Assembly (NCBI GenBank): GCA_024710165.1
Contig: JANJVG010000207.1
Location: forward strand, 18,799-82,798
DNA from: Burkholderiaceae bacterium
Lineage (GTDB): Bacteria; Pseudomonadota; Gammaproteobacteria; Burkholderiales; Burkholderiaceae_C
DNA: 64,000 bases
Direction of reading: 5' to 3'
Shown: piece after piece, positions 58,825 to 64,000 of the stretch
Layout of the letters: each line of letters opens with the position of its first letter
How positions within the stretch are numbered: the stretch's first letter is position 1
Position numbers and translations under genes: made by a program
The notes under the pieces: model-generated
What the model saw: only the letters and a program-made list of their open reading frames with translations
Databases searched by the model: none
What the model was told of the DNA's origin: nothing

Positions 58825-59886
58825 ATGAAAAACTTCCTGCTGCGCCATCGCCTTGAAACCCCCGTGCTGCTGTGCCTGGCCCTGGCGCTGCTAGCCGTGC
58901 TGTCCCTGGCCGGATCGAACAGCTTGCAACGCACCGCTACCGAGGTGCTGATCCGCGTCGTGATGGTGGTGGGCATGTTCATCTTCATCGGTCACTCCGG
59001 GCTGATCAGTTTCGGCCACATGGCCTTCGTCGGCATCGGCGCCTATGGCGTGGCCTGGACCACGATGGAGCCCTCCATCAAGCAGTACGTGCTGACGGGT
59101 CTGCCCGACATGCTGCAGCAGGCCTCCCTGCCCTGGGTGCCAGCCTCGCTGCTGGCCGGCCTGCTGGCGGCGGCCGTGGCGCTGCTGGCGGGCGCTGTGG
59201 TGTTGCGGCTCAATGGCATCGCCGCCTCCATCGCCACGTTCTCCCTGCTGGCCATCTTCAACGTGGTGTATTCGAGCTGGGACAGCGTCACCGCCGGTTC
59301 CAGCTCCATTGTTGGCATTCCCACGCCCGTGAGCGTCTGGCAGGCTTTCATTTTTGCGGCCGGTGCCATCGCGCTGGCGCACTGGCACGGCATGTCGCGC
59401 TTCGGCCTGGCCCTGCGCGCGGTGCGCGAGGAGCCCGTGGCCGCGCGCAGCTGCGGCATCAACGCCTGGCGCCAACTGCTGGTGGCCTTCGTGCTCAGCG
59501 CATTCGTCTGCGGCCTGGGGGGCGCGCTGGACGCGCAGTTCCTCGGCGTGGTCAACCCCGATGCGTATTACCTCGGCCGCACCTTCACCTGCCTGACCAT
59601 GCTGGTCATCGGCGGCAGCGCCAGCCTGAGCGGTGCCGTCACGGGCGTGCTGGTGCTGTCGGCGCTGATGGAGCTGCTGATCCGCCTGGAAACCGGCGTC
59701 TCGCTCGGTGGCATGGCCCTCCAGCTACCCGGCGGCAGCCAGGAAATCGTGACCGGCCTGGCCATGGTGCTGGTCTTGATCCGGCGCCCCACGGGCCTCA
59801 TGCAAGGGCGCGACTGGCAATGGCCGCGCCTGGGCCGCTTGGCCGCACCCGCACAAACCACCCCGCTGGAGATGCAGCCCCGCTGA
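58825..59886 (+). CDS. Branched-chain-amino-acid-type ABC transporter permease (LivM-like)
   Basis: A 353-residue permease of the LivM type with about nine to ten membrane spans and the conserved IGHSGLISFGHMAFVGIGAY (about residues 53-72). The ATPase-docking loop LRAVREEPVAARSCGINAW is present. It completes the transmembrane part of the importer. It begins 30 bp after the LivH-like gene. Confidence 0.88.
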   Translation: MKNFLLRHRLETPVLLCLALALLAVLSLAGSNSLQRTATEVLIRVVMVVGMFIFIGHSGLISFGHMAFVGIGAYGVAWTTMEPSIKQYVLTGLPDMLQQASLPWVPASLLAGLLAAAVALLAGAVVLRLNGIAASIATFSLLAIFNVVYSSWDSVTAGSSSIVGIPTPVSVWQAFIFAAGAIALAHWHGMSRFGLALRAVREEPVAARSCGINAWRQLLVAFVLSAFVCGLGGALDAQFLGVVNPDAYYLGRTFTCLTMLVIGGSASLSGAVTGVLVLSALMELLIRLETGVSLGGMALQLPGGSQEIVTGLAMVLVLIRRPTGLMQGRDWQWPRLGRLAAPAQTTPLEMQPR

Positions 59887-59932
59887 GCCCTCCGCCCCGC
59901 TTTCTTTCACAACAACCCTCAGGAGACCCACC

Positions 59933-61144
59933 ATGCCCCAAAAGCCCCTTTCATCCACACTGCGCCGCGCGTTGCCCGCCCTGTGCGCCGGTCTGCTGGC
60001 CAGTGGCCTGGCCAGCGCCCAGGCCAGCAAAGACATCGTCGTCGGCTTCGCCAATGCCAAATCAGGCTGGGTGGAGGCCTACGACACACCGGCACGCCGC
60101 GCCGCGCTCATCCGCATCGACGAAATCAATGCCGCCGGCGGCCTGCTCGGTCGCAAGCTCAAGGTGGTCGAGACCGACACCAAGTCCGACCGCGCGCAAA
60201 GCGCCAAGGCGGGCCTCGAAGCCCTGGACCAGGGCGCCGAGCTGCTGGTGGTGAGCTGCGACTACGACTTCGGCGCACCCGCCGCGCTGGAAGCGCAGAA
60301 GAAAGGCAAGGTATCCTTTTTCCTCTGCGCGGAAGACATCAAGGCGGGGGTGCAAGGCGTGGGCAAATACGCCTTCAGCTCTTCCGTCCTGGCCGCCGTA
60401 CAAGGCGCCACCATGGCCGAATGGGCTTATCACAAGCGCAACATGCGCCAGGCCTATGTGCTGCTGGACACCACCATTGAATACAACAAGGGCATCTGCA
60501 CCGGCTTCGACTGGATGGCGCCGCAGCTCAAGGGCGTGAGCATCATCGGACGTGACAATTTCAAGAACGGCGACGCATCCATCGCCGCGCAGATCTCGCG
60601 CATCAAGGCACTGCCCAGGGAGCCCGACGCGATCATGCTGTGCTCCTACATTCCGGGCGCCGCCAGCGCCGTGCGCCAGTTGCGCGCGGCGGGCATCCAG
60701 TCGCTGATCCTCAACGGCGCCGCTGTCGACGGCAGCTACTGGCTCGACTCGGTTCCGGGGCTGTCCAACTTTGCCGTTCCCGTGCAGGGCTCGGTCTACG
60801 GCGACGACCCCAATCCCCAGGTCGAGGCCTTCAACAAGACCTTCGCCACGCGCTATGGCGCCCGCCCGTCCAACACCTACGCCTACCCCGGCTATGTGCT
60901 GATCGACGTCTGGGCCAAGGCCGTGCAGCGCGCCCAGAGCCTGGAGGCCGACAAAGTCACCTCCGAGCTGGAAAAGATGCGCGGCGAACCCACGCTGTTC
61001 GGACCCCGCACCTTCAGCAAGGACATACACCACCAGAACCAGGCGCGCCTGCTGATTTCGGAAGTCAAGGCGGGCAAACCCGGTATCGTGGACGAATGGA
61101 CGATCTCCACCCCGGTGCCCCTGCCCGTACTGCTCAAACGCTGA
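59933..61144 (+). CDS. Periplasmic substrate-binding protein of the Liv-type transporter
   Basis: A 403-residue protein with a signal peptide (LRRALPALCAGLLASGLASA, cleaved near residue 26) and a type I periplasmic binding fold: ARRAALIRIDEINAAGGLLG and the VVETDTKSDR region are typical of Leu/Ile/Val or amide-binding proteins (e.g. AmiC/UrtA group). The gene ends the Hyu-Liv operon. Its ATG at 59933 has a CAGGAGACC site. A likely ligand is the lactam, hydantoin or related amide handled by HyuAB, but this is inferred from context. Confidence 0.88.
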   Translation: MPQKPLSSTLRRALPALCAGLLASGLASAQASKDIVVGFANAKSGWVEAYDTPARRAALIRIDEINAAGGLLGRKLKVVETDTKSDRAQSAKAGLEALDQGAELLVVSCDYDFGAPAALEAQKKGKVSFFLCAEDIKAGVQGVGKYAFSSSVLAAVQGATMAEWAYHKRNMRQAYVLLDTTIEYNKGICTGFDWMAPQLKGVSIIGRDNFKNGDASIAAQISRIKALPREPDAIMLCSYIPGAASAVRQLRAAGIQSLILNGAAVDGSYWLDSVPGLSNFAVPVQGSVYGDDPNPQVEAFNKTFATRYGARPSNTYAYPGYVLIDVWAKAVQRAQSLEADKVTSELEKMRGEPTLFGPRTFSKDIHHQNQARLLISEVKAGKPGIVDEWTISTPVPLPVLLKR

Positions 61145-61163
61145 CCCCCAGACATACCCGCAT

Positions 61164-61194
61164 GCCGGTGCCAGCCCTCTCCACTGGCATCGGC
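61164..61194 (+). terminator. Probable terminator after the Hyu-Liv operon
   Basis: GCCGGTGCCAG (61164-61174) pairs with CTGGCATCGGC (61184-61194), with one G-T pair and a 9-base loop. The T-rich tail is weak. It separates the Hyu-Liv operon from the following transporter promoter. Confidence 0.5.
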
Positions 61195-61323
61195 ACTCCT
61201 CTGCTGGGCAGGACCTGATGATGAAAGTCAAAAACAACTGAAAAGGTCTACCTGAAGGCGCTCTTAGCTATGAAACATGGAGCAACCGTGGTTTCCAGAG
61301 ACCTGCGGTATCTTGTTGCGGCA

Positions 61324-61392
61324 CCAAGGGTTTCTATGTAGAGGTGTGCCGTACTGCACAGTGCGCGCTCCACAACGGGCTTCTGTATATGT
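61324..61392 (+). promoter_or_regulatory. Shared promoter/operator block upstream of the polyamine/GABA-type transporter
   Basis: The 41-bp block at 61324-61364 matches that before gabT (33/41), and TCTGTATATGT follows at 61382-61392, 61 bp before the potA-like ATG. CCAAGGGTTT and GCACAGTGC at its ends are identical in both copies. The rest of the 308-bp gap (61145-61452) holds the terminator above and, at about 61230-61275, a stretch that vaguely resembles half of the dispersed repeat. Confidence 0.65.
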
Positions 61393-61452
61393 CGGCAGGC
61401 GTGTGAACGTCCTACATTTCACGCCATCGCATCCACAACCCGACACCAGCCC

Positions 61453-62529
61453 ATGACCGCAAGCGACGCACTCGTAACGTTCCGAGGGGTGCAAAAAACC
61501 TACGACGGCACCAGCCTGGTGGTGCGTGACCTGAACCTGGACATCCAGCGCGGCGAGTTCCTCTCGCTGCTGGGTCCCTCGGGTTCGGGCAAGACCACCA
61601 CGCTGATGATGCTGGCCGGGTTCGAGTCCCCCACGGCCGGTGAAATCAGTCTCAACGGCGTGCCCATCACCCGCACCCCACCCCACAAGCGCAATTTCGG
61701 CATGGTGTTCCAGAACTACGCCCTGTTCCCGCACATGACGGTGGCCGAGAACATCGCCTACCCCCTGCGCGTGCGCAAGCTCCCCAACGCCGAGCGCGAG
61801 GCCAAGGTGGCACGCGCGCTGGAAATGGTGCAGATGGATACCATGGGCATGCGCTACCCCGCGCAGATGTCGGGCGGCCAGCAGCAGCGCGTGGCCCTTG
61901 CGCGCGCCCTGGTGTTCGACCCGCAGCTGGTGCTGATGGATGAGCCCCTGGGCGCGCTGGACAAACAGCTGCGCGAGCACATGCAGCTGGAACTGAAGGC
62001 GCTGCACCGCCGCCTGGGCGTGACGTTCGTGTACGTCACGCACGACCAGTCCGAGGCGCTGACCATGTCCGACCGCGTGGCGGTGTTCAACGACGGGCGC
62101 ATCCAGCAGATCGACCCGGTGGATCGGCTCTATGAAACCCCAAGCAACCGCTTCGTTGCCAACTTCGTCGGCGACAACGCCGTGCTCGAAGCCAAGGTGC
62201 ACGCCATCGACGGCGACGCATGCGACGTGGTGCTGAAGGACGGTGTACGTCTGCGCGGCCTCAACGTCAACCGTGCCAAGGTAGGCGATGCAGTGCAATG
62301 CAGCGTGCGCCCCGAGCGCATCCAACTCGCCGATGGTGCCAGCCCCAACACCCTGAGCGGCACCGTAATGGACGTCATCTATTTTGGTGACCACCTGCGC
62401 CTGCGCTGCAAAACGGCCAGCGAAGCCGAGCTCATGGTCAAGCTGGCGCTGAACCACGCTGCAGTCCCGACGCCGGGCCACACCGTTCACCTGCATGCAC
62501 CCGCGCAGCACATGCGCGTGTACCTCTGA
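61453..62529 (+). CDS. Polyamine/GABA-type ABC transporter ATPase (PotA-like)
   Basis: A 358-residue ATPase of the PotA/spermidine-putrescine group. Walker A GPSGSGKTTTL, Q-loop, signature MSGGQQQRVALARAL, Walker B VLMDEPLGALD and a C-terminal TOBE domain (about 280-355) are all intact. It drives import of putrescine, spermidine, GABA or related compounds. The start ATG 61453 lies behind the promoter block shared with gabT. Gene order ATPase - binding protein - permease is usual for the family. Which ligand is used is not settled; sharing a promoter element with gabT favours GABA or another omega-amino acid. Confidence 0.88.
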   Translation: MTASDALVTFRGVQKTYDGTSLVVRDLNLDIQRGEFLSLLGPSGSGKTTTLMMLAGFESPTAGEISLNGVPITRTPPHKRNFGMVFQNYALFPHMTVAENIAYPLRVRKLPNAEREAKVARALEMVQMDTMGMRYPAQMSGGQQQRVALARALVFDPQLVLMDEPLGALDKQLREHMQLELKALHRRLGVTFVYVTHDQSEALTMSDRVAVFNDGRIQQIDPVDRLYETPSNRFVANFVGDNAVLEAKVHAIDGDACDVVLKDGVRLRGLNVNRAKVGDAVQCSVRPERIQLADGASPNTLSGTVMDVIYFGDHLRLRCKTASEAELMVKLALNHAAVPTPGHTVHLHAPAQHMRVYL

Positions 62530-62569
62530 TTTCTGCCTTTTTTTCACACCCCACCCCGAGGAGACAACC

Positions 62570-63610
62570 ATGACCCACAAGAAGCTTTTCCAGCCCCTGC
62601 TGCTGGCCGCCGCCGCTGCGCTCGCCCTGCCCGCCCTGGCGCAGAACATTACCGTGGTGAATTTCGGTGGTGCCAACGGCGCCGCGCAGAAGAAGGCCTA
62701 TTTCGAGGCCTACGAAAAAGCCACGGGCGGCAAGATCACCCAGGTGGAATACAACGGCGAGCAGGCCCGCATCAAGGCCATGGTCGAAGCCAAGAAAGTG
62801 ACCTGGGACGTGGTCGAGGTCGAAGGCCCGGACATCAGCCGCGGCTGCGACGAAGGCCTGTTCGAGCGCATGGACTGGAGCAAGCTCGGCAGCAAATCCG
62901 ACTACCTGCCCGCCGCCGTGCATGAATGCGGCGTGGGCGCCTTTGTCTGGTCCACCGTGCTGGCCTACAACGGCGACAAGCTCAAGACCGCCCCCACCGG
63001 CTGGGCCGATTTCTGGGACGTGAAGAAATTCCCCGGCAAACGCGGCCTGCGCAAGGGCGCGCGCTACAACCTCGAATTCGCGCTCATGGCCGACGGCGTG
63101 AAGGCTGCTGACGTGTACAAGGTCCTGGGCACCAAGGACGGCGCCGACCGCGCCTTCAAGAAGCTGGCCGAACTCAAGCCCCACATCCAGTGGTGGGAAG
63201 CCGGGGCCCTGCCCCCGCAGTTCCTGGTGGCCGGCGACGTGGCCATGACCAGCGCCTTCAGCGGCCGTATCGACGCCGCGCAGCGCGAAGGCCAGAACCT
63301 CAAGATCACCTGGACCGGCGGCATCTACGACCTGGACTTCTGGGTCATGCCCAAGGGCGGCGCCAACAAGGAAGCGGCCATGAAGTTCATCGCCCTGGCC
63401 AGCAGCGCCGACGCCCAGGCCGAGTACGCACGCCATATCTCCTACGGCCCGACCAACAACAAGGCCATGGCCAAGATCGATGCCAAGACGCAGGCCCTGC
63501 TGCCCACCTCGCCCGCCAACAGCAAGGATGCGCTGCGCTTCGACGTGGCCTTCTGGGCCGACCAGGGCGAGGCACTCGAAAAGCGCTTCGCCGCCTGGGC
63601 CGCGCAATAA
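62570..63610 (+). CDS. Periplasmic binding protein of the polyamine/GABA-type transporter (PotD-like)
   Basis: A 346-residue solute-binding protein (from ATG 62570, after GAGGAGACAACC). The signal peptide ends LAAAAALALPALAQ, with cleavage near residue 24; the mature domain begins NITVVNFGGANGAAQKKAYF, the usual N terminus for PotD/PotF-like proteins. The ligand can be a polyamine, GABA or another cationic or amino compound. It is 40 bp after the ATPase gene. Confidence 0.88.
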   Translation: MTHKKLFQPLLLAAAAALALPALAQNITVVNFGGANGAAQKKAYFEAYEKATGGKITQVEYNGEQARIKAMVEAKKVTWDVVEVEGPDISRGCDEGLFERMDWSKLGSKSDYLPAAVHECGVGAFVWSTVLAYNGDKLKTAPTGWADFWDVKKFPGKRGLRKGARYNLEFALMADGVKAADVYKVLGTKDGADRAFKKLAELKPHIQWWEAGALPPQFLVAGDVAMTSAFSGRIDAAQREGQNLKITWTGGIYDLDFWVMPKGGANKEAAMKFIALASSADAQAEYARHISYGPTNNKAMAKIDAKTQALLPTSPANSKDALRFDVAFWADQGEALEKRFAAWAAQ

Positions 63611-63646
63611 ACCCCAGCCAGCACCCACCCGCATGAAGGCCACCGC

Positions 63647-64000
63647 ATGAGCACCGCCACCATGGCTGTCCCCCAGGACCAGGACGCGCCCCCCGATCTG
63701 GGGCGCCAGTTGCGCACCGCCGAGCGCAGGCGCCGCCTGCGTTCCATGGCACTGACCCTGCCCCTGCTGGCCTTTTTGCTGGTGGTGTTCATGGTGCCTT
63801 TGGCGGGCCTGCTAATCCGCGCCGTGGAAAACCCCGAGGTGGCCGACACCCTGGTGCATACCGGCCCGGCGCTGAAAGGCTGGGACCGCCAGAGCGCCCC
63901 GCCCGATGCGGCCTACGCCGCACTGGTGCGGGACCTGTCGGCCCTGCAGGAAACCGCGCAGGCCGGCGCCTTGGCGCGGCGCCTCAACAGCGAGGTCAGT
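63647..64000 (+). CDS. Polyamine/GABA-type ABC transporter permease (PotB-like), N-terminal part
   Basis: Open from ATG 63647 to the end of the window (118 codons). The N-terminal cytoplasmic tail is followed by a membrane span MALTLPLLAFLLVVFMVPL (about residues 34-52) and then a long extracytoplasmic loop. This is the expected permease of the transporter. A 37-bp gap separates it from the binding-protein gene. Another in-frame choice is not apparent; an out-of-frame ATG at 63633 is not used. Confidence 0.82.
   Translation, partial: MSTATMAVPQDQDAPPDLGRQLRTAERRRRLRSMALTLPLLAFLLVVFMVPLAGLLIRAVENPEVADTLVHTGPALKGWDRQSAPPDAAYAALVRDLSALQETAQAGALARRLNSEVS

Noticed and set aside
61230..61275. A tenth copy of the dispersed palindromic repeat
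   Set aside because: Only one arm (roughly TCATAGCTAAGAGCGC on the minus strand) is recognisable; the second arm is missing.

Overview
The window is GC-rich, densely coding chromosomal DNA from a betaproteobacterium, most likely a member of the Comamonadaceae (Acidovorax or a close relative). This is judged from protein style, codon use and a family of short palindromic repeats that I recall from that group. No rRNA, tRNA, CRISPR array, prophage or insertion sequence is visible. Both ends cut through genes.

Layout. 1-6.4 kb: the end of an acyl-CoA carboxylase subunit, a YeiH-type exporter, a YbaL/Kef-type cation/proton antiporter, a YgiQ-type radical SAM protein and a DUF502 membrane protein. 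6.4-13.7 kb: an AraC regulator divergent from a cluster of an alkyl-DHAP-synthase-like flavoprotein, a GlpD-like dehydrogenase, an FGGY sugar/glycerol kinase and a secreted zinc phospholipase C/P1-nuclease-fold enzyme, which together look like a phospholipid or glycerol-ether scavenging unit. 13.8-18.5 kb: YigZ, a YjfB-like protein, a small membrane protein and a single-chain MmeI-like restriction-modification enzyme. 18.6-27.5 kb: two diguanylate cyclases, a FAH-family hydrolase, a split ChrA transporter and a very large hybrid histidine kinase. 27.6-34.8 kb: sirtuin, RlmB, a LolD-like ATPase divergent from a TesA-like esterase, two uncharacterised proteins, a cystathionine beta-lyase-like enzyme and a SulP transporter. 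34.8-45.1 kb: a diguanylate cyclase with a MinD/FlhG-like ATPase, pirin with a divergent LysR regulator, a flavin amine oxidase-like protein, GluQ, TrmB, another diguanylate cyclase and an HD-GYP protein. 45.2-64 kb: alaS, a MocR-type regulator divergent from gabT, a FeaR-like AraC regulator, a HyuB/HyuA amidohydrolase with a complete Liv-type ABC transporter, and the start of a polyamine/GABA-type ABC transporter.

Two things stand out. First, a family of about 60-bp palindromic repeats occurs nine times. Six copies lie in frame inside genes (ygiQ-like, the RM enzyme twice, gluQ, the HD-GYP gene, alaS), one forms the 3' end of the glpD-like gene, and two are intergenic. Second, the gabT promoter at 49.3 kb and the promoter of the polyamine-type transporter at 61.3 kb share a 41-bp block (33/41 identical by hand count) followed at nearly the same distance by an identical 11-mer. 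The MocR-type regulator beside gabT probably controls both. With the ATP-dependent lactam/hydantoin-type amidohydrolase and its Liv transporter between them, the last 16 kb may form a regulon for taking up and degrading a lactam or omega-amino acid. That function is inference.

The window also holds five cyclic-di-GMP genes within 27 kb. All four GGDEF proteins keep both GGEEF and the RxxD inhibitory site.
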